Assembly (NCBI GenBank): GCA_964034945.1
Contig: OZ035962.1
Coordinates: 108,938,034-109,002,033 of the forward strand
DNA: 64,000 nucleotides
Direction: 5' to 3'
Source of the DNA: Chrysopilus asiliformis
Lineage: Eukaryota > Arthropoda > Insecta > Diptera > Rhagionidae
Shown piece by piece: positions 48,950 to 61,200 of the stretch. A program made the position numbers and the translations under genes. Position 1 is the first letter of the stretch; every line of letters starts with the position of its first letter. Under the pieces are notes generated by a model, which was given only the letters and a program-made list of their open reading frames with translations, searched no databases and was not told the origin of the DNA.

Positions 48950-51118
48950 TATAACGGGTATCGTCTGTGTTTAACCACTGGATAATTTCTGATTCATCTC
49001 TCGTAAACTATAGACTTTTGAGAAAAATGCGTACAACCAAATTCAAAGGAAATAAAATTTCCCACATTTTTTGCATTAACGCGGTTTTTACGTATCTCGG
49101 ACGGTTCTGGATATATTTAAAAGAACGTTATTTTTCTCATATTTTTTTCCGAAACTTGAAATGTTGCAGAGGAAAGTCCTGTGCAGCCAAATTTTTTTTA
49201 AGATATCGCCACTTCTAGTGATTTCCTTTTAAAATTCTAGTTTTTTTTATATAGTTAATTTTCTTTTTCTTTCAGAGTGTTAGCCGCAAGAGTTTTACAA
49301 TACTGCTAACACAGGAAATCGTGAAGGATTTAGACAGCACAGAACTTTTTGATGGAAGATATTTTGTAGGAAAATCTTATTTTATGACGATTTCAATCAA
49401 GTCTGGACTAAAGCTATTGTTTGACATTACTATGAAAGTATTAAACGTTTCCTTCTCAACTGTGAAAAATTAAAGACAAAAACCCTTCGGCACTGAAAAG
49501 TTTTCCAGCATCACAGAATTTCTCGAATTTTAAAATTTATCCACACAAGCCACTATATAGTAATTCAAAAATACACAACGTCAATATAATTCTTAAATTA
49601 TTACAAGATGTAATTATTCCCAGCTGATTTTTCTATTCATTCGAAAACTAAATAGAAGTTTTGCTATCATAATGTTGCACAAGTTCCAATTCATGTTTAC
49701 ATTAAAGCTTTACTGATTTCCGGAATAACAAATAAAATCTACTTAGTGAGCTTCAATTTCACAAGAATACACAGTCCCCTATTTATGGCAGCCTGTCATA
49801 AATAATTTCACCAAAAAAGAAGAAAGAAATAAACTGTAGGGGAAAAAAACACAAGGATAATATTTCCTTCATAACAGAAGAATGATTTCCTTAGAAAACC
49901 CTTTAAGGTATATTTCTTTCATTCTTTCAGCCAAACACAAGGCCCAGCCGTGTCGTAGATTTTCCTTTATTCTGATATTTGCCTTTAAACGAACACAAAC
50001 AAAATTTGTTGAAATGGAATCTTTATAAGATTTCGAGGAAAAGTTATTTATTTTGCTGTTCCGTAATTAATTAATAGCCAAGATATATATTTTTTTGTTG
50101 AACAAACAAATATTACTTTAGAGAGATCCGGCTGATTCGTAAATCGATATTCCTATTAAATATGGTATATAGTGATGTACTGATCCCGGATTTATGAACC
50201 CAATACAAGTTTATGTATATACACTTGTATGAAAGTTTAACAACAGGTTCGATAACGGCTAAAGCTGAAAAAGCTAATATTTAAACAAGGATTTTCTTTT
50301 CTTTTTTTTTTGCCCAAGTGGAAGTGGGCGGGAGGGACAAAAGGAATTTGAGACATGGGAATTATATTGAAAAAATCGCATTTGTGCTTTGTAAATAGTA
50401 ATTTTGATAGTGAAAACGATCGTGAAACCTGTGCTCACTAAGTGACTGAGTAAGTTTTAACCATTTACTACAGTAAATCGACTGACCGTAGGTTCTATAA
50501 AAACGCTGATAATATCATAGTGTAATGTTATCCGGGCAGGACTGAAATGTTTTATACTTTAACCCAACGTAAACGCGTCGACTATGCTTGTAATATTGGC
50601 GTATAGTAGATTTAATGGTAGCGCAACATGCAATTTAATTCAATCAACACTGCTTAACTACACGATATTTCGAAAAGTGCAATTAGAGGGGTGGGTCCTT
50701 TGCTCGTTAATGGCCACATTTAAGCGTTATCGCGACGAGGTAGACGATGTGTCTTGCAATGCGTCTGAGATATTTACGCTAAAACGAAAAATAAATTTCC
50801 TCTAAACATATTAAAAATCATTTAGGGTGGCCACTAGGAAACACATCACAAAAATAATTGAAAACGCTGAAAATTACAGAACACTATCGACAGCTAAATT
50901 TTAAAAGCAATTAATTTGACATCCGCACTATTAGCTTTAACTTTTATCTAGGATTAAGCGTTGTTTCTAAACCGATGTCTCAATGACACCTTCGCCAACT
51001 TTTCTTTTAAAAAGTATCAAATTGTTGCGATTTGTTTTTTGTTTCTTCTGAGAATGACTTTTTTTCCAAACGAATGAACTTTTTCAAATATTTCTAAAAC
51101 AATGGCGCGTCTCTTCTA
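48950..51118. other. Gene-free stretch between the two DD41D relics
   Basis: No supported gene. The frame at 50584-50805 (73 codons) is unrecognised. No defined repeats seen. Confidence 0.45.
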
Positions 51119-52031
51119 CAGGGTCTTCCAATAGGGACTTCCGAACTTTGACAGTGGTCATATTGTTGAAGACATATCTGTGGAATTGGCTGTTATTTAT
51201 TCAGTCTGTTTCGCCAAATCACCATGGAAGGTTATAGCGTTGAACAACAAGTGCAAATCATCAAATTTCTTTTCAAAGATCAGTGCTTCGTTCGAGTAAC
51301 GTTCGGCGTAAAAAATCATCTTTAGCGGCGAGGCTCAGTTTTGGATGAATGGATATGTGAACAAGCAAAATTGTCGGATTTAGGACGATACTAATCCACA
51401 CGAGATACACCAGGACCAAATTCATCCCGAGAAAGTCGCTGTTTGGTGCAGATTTTGGTCTAGCGGAACCATCGGTCCGTATTTTTTTCAAAACGACACT
51501 GGAATTGCCATAACCGTCATCGGCGAGCTCTACAGATTGATGATAAGTAACTCCTTGTGGCCTAAACTGGATGATATGGATACTGACAACATGTGGTTCC
51601 AACAGGACGGCGCTACATGCCACAGAGCGCATGCCACGATGGACATTCTGAACGAGCGATTTGGGGGCATAGTCATCTCACGTGGAGGTGATGTGAACTG
51701 GCCACCGAGATCGTGCGATTTGACCCCATTAGACTTTTTCTTGTGAAGTTTTCTTAAGTCGCAGGTCTATGTGAATAAGCCACAAACCACAGCGGCCCTC
51801 AAAGACAACATAACCCATGCCATCGGTCAAATTCAGCCTGATTTATGCGCCACAGTCATGGAAAATTGGACATTTCGGATGCGAAGCCGCCGCGGACATT
51901 TGCAGGATGTTATATTCCATACATAATGGCATCGATAGGTCTTTTAAATGTATAAAAAATTTCGATGATATCTCACACATACTTTGTTTTATTTAAATTT
52001 AAAGATAGAAAGCGCTTAATGAAAGACCCTG
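51119..52031 (+). mobile_element. DD41D-type mariner-like element, degenerate
   Basis: Ends CAGGGTCTTCCAATA and the inverse of CAGGGTCTTTCATTA are imperfect inverted repeats, flanked by TA (51117-51118, 52032-52033). The element contains the transposase remnant described separately. At 913 bp it is internally deleted. Confidence 0.85.
51224..51926 (+). pseudogene. DD41D-type transposase pseudogene
   Basis: The start MEGYSVEQQVQIIKF is followed by a deletion and frame change. From 51327 the main frame runs to TAA 51924-51926 with two stops: TAG 51381-51383 and TGA 51744-51746, both where relatives have tryptophan. Recognisable blocks are FWMNGYVNKQN, MWFQQDGATCH and NWPPRSCDLTPLDFFL. Counting from the aspartate of QQDGATC to that of LTPLDFF leaves 41 residues, the DD41D spacing of rosa-type mariners. 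The first catalytic aspartate region is missing. Confidence 0.88.
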
Positions 52032-53956
52032 TATGTAAAATGTATGTAAAATCTTAAATTGTTTATTTGATATTTAATCCTCACTGTGATTTTTATTTGT
52101 AATAAGTTTCAGAAAACCACTGTAAATCTTAGTAAGTGATTAATGGAAATTTACTGGAAGAAGTTACTGAATTTTGTAAAAACATTACCAACACATCAGT
52201 CATGTGATGAGCATTTTAGATATTTTGTAATTAGAATTCGCAAGTATTTCCCATGTTGTAGAAGACGTTTCAATGCGCTGCTTTCAACATTAGATTTCAT
52301 ACACAAAGTCAGGTGAATTTTCGAACATTACTTTAATAACAAAAACTCTTGTTCTATGCTATTATTCGCATATTTGAGTTTGTTTGATACATGCTCATCA
52401 TAGCATAAAGTTATTGGATCGAAAATAACTTCCTGACTGTCTTTGAAGAGCGTGAAATAGCATACGCCTGAATAAAAAAGTATGTATAGAAGGATGGATG
52501 GATGGATGAATAGCAAGGTAGATATAGGTATGCGCTTGCAAGGTTTAGATAGGGATTTTCGGTTCAGCTAGATTCTACTGCCTTTAGCTCTCCGATACCA
52601 GACGATAAAGTCATAAATTTCACCGTGCAAAAGGTGAGCGAGGTGGAAAACTCGACTAAAGGGCAAACTTAAAGAATAAACGAAAGGGGGGTCTCGTAGG
52701 AATGGAGAAAGTAAAGCCATTACCTTTTCATTGGCTGATTCCGTTAGAAATTTATTGCAAAAACATAAAAGCAAAAGTTTCCGCTTGAACTGCTTGTAAC
52801 ATTGAACACAGCAGAAGGATTGAGATTTCCTTTCTTACTTACAACAGTTTCGGATAAGATGTCGAGAATAAAGAATTTTCAACGTTCCTTGCAAGATGCC
52901 CCGTCTATATTCGCCAAGATATACATAAACATCTTAAAAAAAAAACAAGCACTTTTAAAAGAAAATAAAAAAAAAATTCTCGGTTTGAACAAAAATGCGT
53001 ATGAAAAAAAGAAACTCAAGTAACGTTAGCTGTGCTGCGCTTTCATCACATCCAGGGGACCCACCATCAAACCCTCAGCGGAAAATTTAAGTTAACATAT
53101 TTTTGAAGAGCCCTATTTTATGATTTGCAGGAGAAATAAAGCTGTTTGTGCGAATTACTATTGAAAAAAAAAGAACAATTTTTTGGCGATCCCTGCGATA
53201 TTTTGTCAGTGAATGATTTCATAAGCAGGATAGGCAGCACCAACCAATGGTAGTAACGATGGAAAAATGTTTACCGTTATTCTCAACCCCAATTTTTTTA
53301 AGGGTTTTGATTAAAAGTTACTTAGAAAAGATTTGTCTGTGAACTTTTTCTCCCTTTTTATGTTTATAAGTTTTTTTTTTTTGTAAATCTCGTTCCCGTT
53401 GTGTGCGTAAAATTGGTGATGCGATGTGGCGCGAATGAATGCGATTCAAAGTTCAAGTCGAGGGTTGTTTTCAACGACTTATGTTGTTTTTATTTCACTT
53501 GTTCTGTTTTTATTTCCATAGGAGGGATAAAGAAGGGTAATTGATATTGTACGCTGAATATTACTCTGAAGATACATTTAAGTAAGAGATTTTGTTAAAC
53601 TTTCTCGCTACGTAACTACGAATAGAAATTTTAAGTTGATACTGGGAATTGTTATTCTTCTAGACGGTTTTCCCATTTTTTTTGTTAGATATCCTACGAG
53701 TATACAAAAGTTAAACGTATAATTTTGGGAGCACATAAATATATACATTTCGAATCAAATCGCTAGGGTAAAACTTCTAGCAATGTAGTTAGAAAGTTTT
53801 GGCAATCAATTTAAATTTGAAATTTGATAATTGGCTCAATTGGCTCAATTGGCAAATCAAAATTTTTGTTTAAATTTTTAGCATTTTAGTGACGATATTG
53901 ATTGATACAATTGAAAGATTAAATTGATTGACTAAAATATTAAATGTATAAAACAT
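52032..53956. other. Gene-free stretch
   Basis: A short GGAT run at 52494-52509 is the only repeat noted. Frames at 52328-53023 are short and unrecognised. Confidence 0.45.
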
Positions 53957-54320
53957 GCAGTCCGAAAAATTGGGTAAAAGTCATTCACTTACTTACGGCG
54001 TAATTGACTTCCTGTAGGAAAGTTTAGCCTGTCCTAGGCACGCGTTTACCTGCGTTAGGAAAAGTAAAAATGTGTCAATTTGTGGCTGGAGAAATTCAAA
54101 AATTAAACCTGCAGCAAGTAAAGTAGAGCGTAAGGAGCTGCATGAGGTGCACTAAGATAGGTATTTCGAGGATGTAATGGACAACTCCGTTAGTACAGGT
54201 CAGAGTTAATTTGTCAAAAAGTTTACCTAATACTAGCCAAATTTTTAAAAGTCAACTCTGACCTGTAGTAGACAGACGGAGTTATCCATTACATTCTCGA
54301 AACATCATTTTTTCTGAGTT
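53957..54320 (-). mobile_element. Divergent CACTCAG-type MITE relative
   Basis: It carries GGCGTAATTGACTTCCTG, GGAGAAATTCAAAAATTAAACC, GGTCAGAGTTAATTTGTCAAA and a terminal TTTTTTCTGAGTTT in family order, but with several extra segments and decayed ends. Likely an older or related subfamily. Confidence 0.55.
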
Positions 54321-54380
54321 TTTATTATTTTTCTGAGTTTGTTTTCAGTCTCTTTAAATAACTGAAATCTTTATGCCATA

Positions 54381-54873
54381 CTAGCTTGCATACCCGTCTT
54401 TGCCGGGTTAAGTTTTTTCAAAAAAAAATTTTTTTTGATAGCTATGTTGGAGCTAAACTTCAGGCCAATCGGCTCGGTAGTTTCCCCGCGAAAGGGTAAC
54501 ATAGAGGAAGAGCTAACTTTCGAGATCATTTTACCCTCTCCCCTTACTCCCCCACCTCTCAGACTACTTTTTAATGGGTCTATGTTGGAGCTGGACCCCC
54601 GACGAGTATCTATGCCAAATTTCAGGCCAATCGGTTCAGTAGTTTCCCCGCGAAACAGTAACATAGCGCAAAAACTAAGTTTCGAGATCACTTTACCCCC
54701 TCCCCTTACGTCCCCCACCCCTCGCGCTACTTTTCCGTATGCTTATGTTGGAACCAGAACTACCACAGACACTCATGCCAAATTTCAAGTCAATCGGTTC
54801 AGCCGTTTTTGCGTGAAAGAGGAACAGACAGACAGACAGACAGACACCAACTCATTTTTATATATTAGTATGA
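54381..54873 (-). mobile_element. Helitron-like element (TCATACTAATATAT family), reverse copy
   Basis: CTAGCTTGCATACCCGTC at the left is the reversed 3' end; CTCATTTTTATATATTAGTA followed by TGA at the right is the reversed 5' end. Full-length relative of 46052-46540. Confidence 0.8.
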
Positions 54874-54882
54874 TGATATGGT

Positions 54883-55097
54883 GAAACCATAAATAGGGTA
54901 TAATAGGTTTGCTTTTCCACTTGTAATGCATAGAATTAATAGTCGGACAAAAAAAAATCCGTAGTGTGTTTAGGATCAATTTAATTTTTGCATGTCCGTT
55001 TGCCTGTCTTTCGTGTATCCTTCTGTCTGTCTGTCCGTGGACATGATAACTTGAGATCGAATTATGTTAGAGACTTGAAATTTTGCACCGCTGTTTT
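54883..55097 (-). mobile_element. Divergent relative of the GTCY-core element (partial)
   Basis: It carries GGTGAAACCATAAATAGGGTATA, a GCATGTCCG / CTGTCTGTCTGTCCG block and TTAGAGACTTGAAATTTTGC in the same order as the reverse-orientation GTCY copies, but otherwise diverged. The far end is lost. It abuts the Helitron-like element ending at 54873. Confidence 0.5.
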
Positions 55098-56716
55098 TTT
55101 TTCGCATAATAGGAGATTGTTTTCTGTAACACACAAAATTACTCATATAAATGGAATGTCGTATCGGGGAAGTTTTAAGGACAGCATCGTGCATAACGTA
55201 ATTTCACATAAGTGCTTCATACATGCAAATTCAATAGAGGCAGCCCAAAAAAAAATTCAATATTCTAACCATGAAATATTTTTGGTTGTGCGAATTTTAT
55301 CACAACGTCAAATTTTTTCACAGATTTTTTGAACTTTTCCATTGGAGTTTGGAGGTTTTCCCAAAAACTATGTTTATTCTTGCATAAAGCCAACAAAGAT
55401 TCGTTATTGAATTCATGAAATTTTTTATCATGAAAAATTTTTAATTAAACAATTATTATCTATAAAATTATGAAATACTTTTATTTAAAATAAATGAAGT
55501 TTTTCATAAATCAAATGATTTTTCTTGTATTTTATGGAGTTTTTACTACATAGTTTAAATGAAGAATTGCATGTATTAAAAGTAATAAAGCATTTTCATA
55601 GATCTGATGAACGACATTTTTCTGAGTGTCTTACAACTCATATTTTTTGAAGACTAATTTTATTGCCAGTAGATACTTTTTAAAAAGACCCACCCACGTT
55701 TGCAGAAGCACCTACTTTCAAACAGAACGATATAAGAGTACTATAGTAATTAAAAATTTATTTTTAAATGGGGATCGGTTCCGATTAATAAAGTTTCCAT
55801 TTATTTCAGTAAAACAAAATTCTATTTCTCTACAGCAATTTTTCATTTCCATGTCATATCAATCAACGAATTTAAGACGGAAATGTAAAATGAAGGCGAA
55901 TAGGAAAATCTCATTTTGGATATGAAGATATTATTCATCAAATGTACTTTAATTACTTCACTGACATCGTTATTTAGCAAAAAATCCTCTTATTCACCCC
56001 CAATTTAAATATTCTCATAGTTAGGGCGATACATTGAGATAATTTTCAGTTTGTTTGTTGTTCGCTTCTCGTTTTCTTCTTTCGTGTAGATTATGTTTGT
56101 AAAATGTTATCGTATCACTGCTCCCAATTGGTGTACATTTAAACTTTAATAATGAAAAAAGTTTAATTTTTAATGAAGTAATAAACCTTACTTTCATTCG
56201 AGGGGAACTCCAATATAACCGAATACTTTCCGTATAAATACACGAAATCGTCGACAATTTTCAAATAGAAACAAATTCAAGCAAATGGCACAGAGTATAT
56301 AAGAAAGCTTAGATAGAGAACAGAAATACGAACAGAAAACACATTAAGATATCAATTTAGGAATTTGTTAAAACTTTTCACTTTCGACGACTGTGCAATT
56401 ACAATTACAAGGCGTCGTGATGCGGCACGACAGCGGCAAGGTTTAGCGAGTATTTTGCGTAACGCTAACTTTCTTAAAAGCATGTCCTTTTTCTTAATGT
56501 TAATCGCTTTTTATTATCTATGCTCATATAGACACAGTGAAACCCGAATAAAAAATTCTACATTGTTAAAGAATTGTAATTTTGATTTTTTTTTTTAATA
56601 AACGTGTATAAAAATTGTCGGAACGTCACGCTCGTCACGCTTTTTCGAGATTATTCACATGGCAGTTAATACTGTTGTCACTATCGCAAACCACTGCGCT
56701 TCCGTTCCCATAGATA
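55098..56716. other. Gene-free stretch
   Basis: The frame at 56365-56598 has a basic stretch then a hydrophobic segment and is followed by AATAAA (56598-56603), but no homologue or splice structure is apparent. Otherwise AT-rich. Confidence 0.4.
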
Positions 56717-56948
56717 CACTCAGAAAAATGGAAGCTAACTCGACGACCTACATACGGCGTAATTGGCCTCGGGCAGGCGCGCGTTCGCCTGCATGTGGGC
56801 AAGTAAAACTGAGTTGACCTGTGGTCGGAGAAATTCTGAAATTAAGCCACCAGCACGAGTTGACCTTAGATAGGTTAACTCTGACCGCTAGCTGGCTAGT
56901 GGTCAGAGTTAACCTGACAAAAAGTTGACCTGGAGATTTTTCTGAGTG
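56717..56948 (-). mobile_element. CACTCAG MITE, copy 3
   Basis: Reverse-orientation copy with TA flanks (56715-56716 and 56949-56950). It is shortened in the middle, where the CAGCTCCCAATGCCC block is missing. Confidence 0.87.
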
Positions 56949-57394
56949 TATGTTACGTATTTCCGGAACAACCGCAATGTTTAAAAATTTGCACCGTTAA
57001 TAAAAACTCCGCGAAATTCAAGGAAAAACTGCTTTTCATTGAATAGAAGACATCTCTGTAATTTTGTCCCATATTCTAGGTAAAATAATTTGTTCCTTAA
57101 CAGTCAGTGGATTTGTCATGTAGCTCGTATGAGTGAAAGTGATGATGAAAGTGTACCCCTCAACACACAGAAGAAATAGTAAATCTAACTATTTTATAAA
57201 GAGGAAATGATTACAACTAAAATAATTAATTTTAATTACAAAGATAGTCGAAATCGACTATTTTTATAATAAATTTAACTACTTAGTAGTAAAGTTTACA
57301 ATTTTGTGGTAAAATTGACTATTCTTGGAATAAAAAACAAATATTTGAGTTGTATTTTCGATTCCCCATAATAAAATAGTAAAATTTATTATGG

Positions 57395-58030
57395 TTATAC
57401 CCGTATAGTGAAACCAAAGGGTATACTAAATTTGCCTTGCCGTTTGTAACGCCAAGATCCCGTTATCACACAAAAAAATGAATTACACCTGTGTGTTTAG
57501 AATGTTAAAAGAACTGAATTTTGCATGTCCGTCCGTCTGTCCGTCCGTCTGTCCGTCCGTCTGTCCGCCTGTCCGTCCGTCCGTCCGTCCGTCCGTCCGT
57601 CCGTCCGTCCGTCTGTCCGTCCGTCCGTCCGTCCGTTTGTCCGTCCATCCGTCTGTGGCGCGGATTGTGGGCACACGGATTGAGCTACAGACTTGAAATT
57701 TTACGCATTTTCGTTTTTCGTAAAATGCACGGCTAAGTTCGTTAATGGGCAAAAATTTACCATTAGGGGTGGTGGAGGGGGGGGGGGGTACCCCCCATAC
57801 AAACGAAAACGTTTTTATGAATTACTCAAAAACGGTGCATGTTATCAAAAAAGTGCAAGAACAAAAGTTATTTAGGATATGATTCTACATAAAACTCCCA
57901 TAAATCAAAATCCGATTGGAAAAATCTTATTGAAAAGTTTGCCTTCAAAGTGAAATTTTGATACAACTGTTCGCCGGCAATAACCATACGGGTTTTCAAT
58001 AATTGCCAGCAATTATAGCTTTTGTTATGT
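57395..58030 (-). mobile_element. GTCY-core repeat element, copy F, downstream of ebony
   Basis: Reverse-orientation copy beginning TTATACCCGTATAGTG and ending GCTTTTGTTATG. The (GTCY)n array is at ~57528-57655. It ends 174 bp from the ebony stop codon and has the same orientation as copy G on the other side of the gene. Confidence 0.82.
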
Positions 58031-58116
58031 TTTTTCTCTGTGTCTGTACTGCTTGGGCTGAACTGGACAGCGGTTGTAGTGCCAAAAAAAAAAAACAAGA
58101 TTATATTTTAAGATTA

Positions 58117-58122
58117 TTTAAT
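58117..58122 (-). terminator. Candidate ebony polyadenylation signal (ATTAAA)
   Basis: On the minus strand ATTAAA occurs about 80 bp past the ebony stop codon. It is a common AATAAA variant and no canonical AATAAA was seen nearer. It lies between the stop and the GTCY element that ends at 58030, so the 3' UTR may be short. Weak evidence in AT-rich DNA. Confidence 0.3.
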
Positions 58123-58203
58123 TTCTAATTTTAAAATTCATATTATACACTAGTTGAAAATAAATAATATTCTAACGTTAAATACTAATGATGAAAAAAA
58201 GCT

Positions 58204-61200
58204 TCAGTGCAATAAGGAAATATCTTTCCAGTGAACAATTGCTCTCTGTGAATCTGGAGCAGATGCAAATGGTTTACTTCCATCGGTATGAACATATTTA
58301 TTCACTTGATAATCCAACATAGTCTTGTATTTATACACATCTGAACCGAGTTGCTATAATGGAAAAAAAAATTATTGAAGGATATTGTTTTTTATTTAAA
58401 AATCAATTATTACCTGTGTTAATGGATTGGTATTTGTTGTAAATATTCCAGCGAATCGTTTTCTTTTTGCGAGTTTTAATACTTCATCTTCCATAAAATG
58501 CATCACTGCGATATTTTCTTGTGCGCTTAGTTTCTGACTTGTGCCCATCATGAAGGAATGTATAATTTTATTTAGACCCTTCGGTAGTTGATTGTCCCGA
58601 ATTGGTCCTTCCACGAACTCTAGGAAATCGAATACTATTGATAGTTTACTCTTAACGGCAACTTCGGGCTCATCCAAAGCGTCAAAATTTAATGCGACGC
58701 CAATTATTTTTTCGTTATCGTCTTTAACAACAAAACTTAAATCTTTTTCTACTAAAACATCCCAAATGTCCTAAAAACAAAAATTCACAAATTAGAATAA
58801 TATTTTATTTTATAAATAGTTAAAATTGCTTACTTCTAATATATCTGAATAATCCGTTACTAAAATGTCTGGCTTAAGCCATCTTTCCAGATCGGCCTTC
58901 TCATAAAAACTGGTTGTAATAATACTGAAAAAGCAATATATGTACCTTTAGTAATGAAAATTATGATAAAATTATTATCATCTTACTCTATTGTGTCTGT
59001 TTTGTGATGTATTTTTAAAGGTTCTGATATCATCTGGAATGTTTGGCTGCAACTTGTGTCCGTCAATGCTTCGTTATTTGAATTATTGGTCATTTTATCG
59101 AGTATTTCACCCAATGTTTTAGCAGTTATAAAATCAGTGATTCCAATAAAATAACCCCTTTCTCTTAACTGTGTCACCGTGAAGATGGAGTTCAATGAAT
59201 TTCCGCCAAGTTCGTAGAAATTGCTAGCCAGAGAAATTGAAGTGCGTGTCGACTTCCCGATTACACTTCTTATCACTTCGAACAGATCCAGGGCAGCCGC
59301 TGTTTTCTTCTCTGGAACACCACTCAAGTCGAAGCCTAATGGTTCCCCGGAATCGTCTATGGGTTAAGAGGCAATTAGTAAGTGTAAAATATGTAATAAA
59401 CGTAACTTACTATTATTATTGGATTCTTCATGCAGTTTAAGCAGATGTTGCCTATCAATTTTACCGTTGACTAACAATGGAATCGTTTCAAGAACTCTGA
59501 CGTGCGGGATCATATAATCTGGGAGCTTTTTTTGCAGTTCATTCTCAATTTCTTGGCCATCTTTAATTTTAGTCGGAGTTGTCAATTTCACAAAAGCCAA
59601 TAAGGATTGATCAATTTCTCCAGCATGATAGCATAATACAATTCCACGATCGATCGAGTTAATTGAGAAGAGATTCTTTTCAACTTCCGATAAATCAACG
59701 CGATGTCCTCTTATTTTGATTTGTGAATCTGTTCGACCTTCGTACATTATCACACCTTTGTTAACAGAACCATAATCACCAGTTCTATAGATTTTGGAGT
59801 ATTCTGAAAATTAATGAGAAAAATTTCTTTTATTGTTTTTTTAATCTCAAGTAAGGGCTGTTCATAAAATACACTCAGAAAAATATCCAGGTTAACTTTT
59901 TGTCAGGTTAACTCTGACCGCTAGCTGGCTGACAGAGGTTTCCATTACATGAAATTACATCCTCGAAATACCTATCCAAGGTCAACTCGTGCAGCTCCCA
60001 AGGCCCTATTTCACCTGCTGGTGGCTTAATTTCAGAATTTCTCCGGTCACAGGTCAACACAAGTTTTACTTTCCCTCATGCAGGCGAACGCGCGCCTGCC
60101 CGAGGCCAATTACGCCTCGTCGAGTTAGCCTCCATTTTTCTGAGTGTATGTCACGATAATTTTGGCTTTTGCGGACACCCCTCTCTCCCCTCAATTCTTC
60201 CCCTACTTAGGCCCCGTTTACACTTGCGATTTTTTCTTGAATTTCTCCGCGAATTTTATTCAGAATTTATTCGGTGAATTTTATTCATCTGTTGCACAAT
60301 ACATTAACTTAACCAAAATTGCAATTTTTTCTGTCGATTTTATATGAAAAAACTTGTGTTCCGGCTTCTTTCAGGAATACATTTCTCAACTTTATGTCGT
60401 AATGTAAACGACTGTGCAATATGAATTTGGTGTCGAAGCATAAAATTCGCGAAATAAAGTGTCAGATGTAAACGACGCCTTAGGCTTTTAACAATTTTTT
60501 TTTGTGATATTTAACATCGCCGTTACACTATCGCAAACACCACCTTAGGAGTTTTTTTTCCCCAATGAAAAATATTTAAAGATTTCACTTACTTGAATCG
60601 ACAGCCCAGGGATTTTCAATAAAACGATGTGGATCTCTTCCATTGACATATCCTTCGGCTAAATTCAATCCAGATACGAAAATTTCTCCGATTTCTCCAT
60701 TTTTAACCGGTCTATAGTCATGATCCAAAAGATGTATCACGGTATTATTGATTGGATAACCGATTGGCACTTTCTCATAGTCGGCCAATTGTTTTTTACT
60801 TTCACATACGAAATATGTGACATCCCCCATCACTTCCGTTGATCCATAAAAATTAAACAAACGATGAACGCCTTCTTGGAAATAATCAAAAAATTCCTGT
60901 GCCAAGCCAACGGTCAGTGCTTCACCGGAGCAAATCCAGGATTTCAGATTATATAAATATTTGCGGTTTTTATTTAGCGATAAATACATAAGAAGCGAAT
61001 GTAATAGTGTTGGTACTAATACCAATCTCTCGATCTTGTACTCCTCCAGCATCTGTACAAGTTTTTCTGGGTTCTTTGTAACTTCCTTGTTAATTATAAG
61101 CAGGGTCATACCTTGTGAGAGAAACATAAATAAATTCATCAATATTAAATAATGGATGTGTAAATTTACCATTTAACAATGGCCCCCAAATTTCGCTAAC

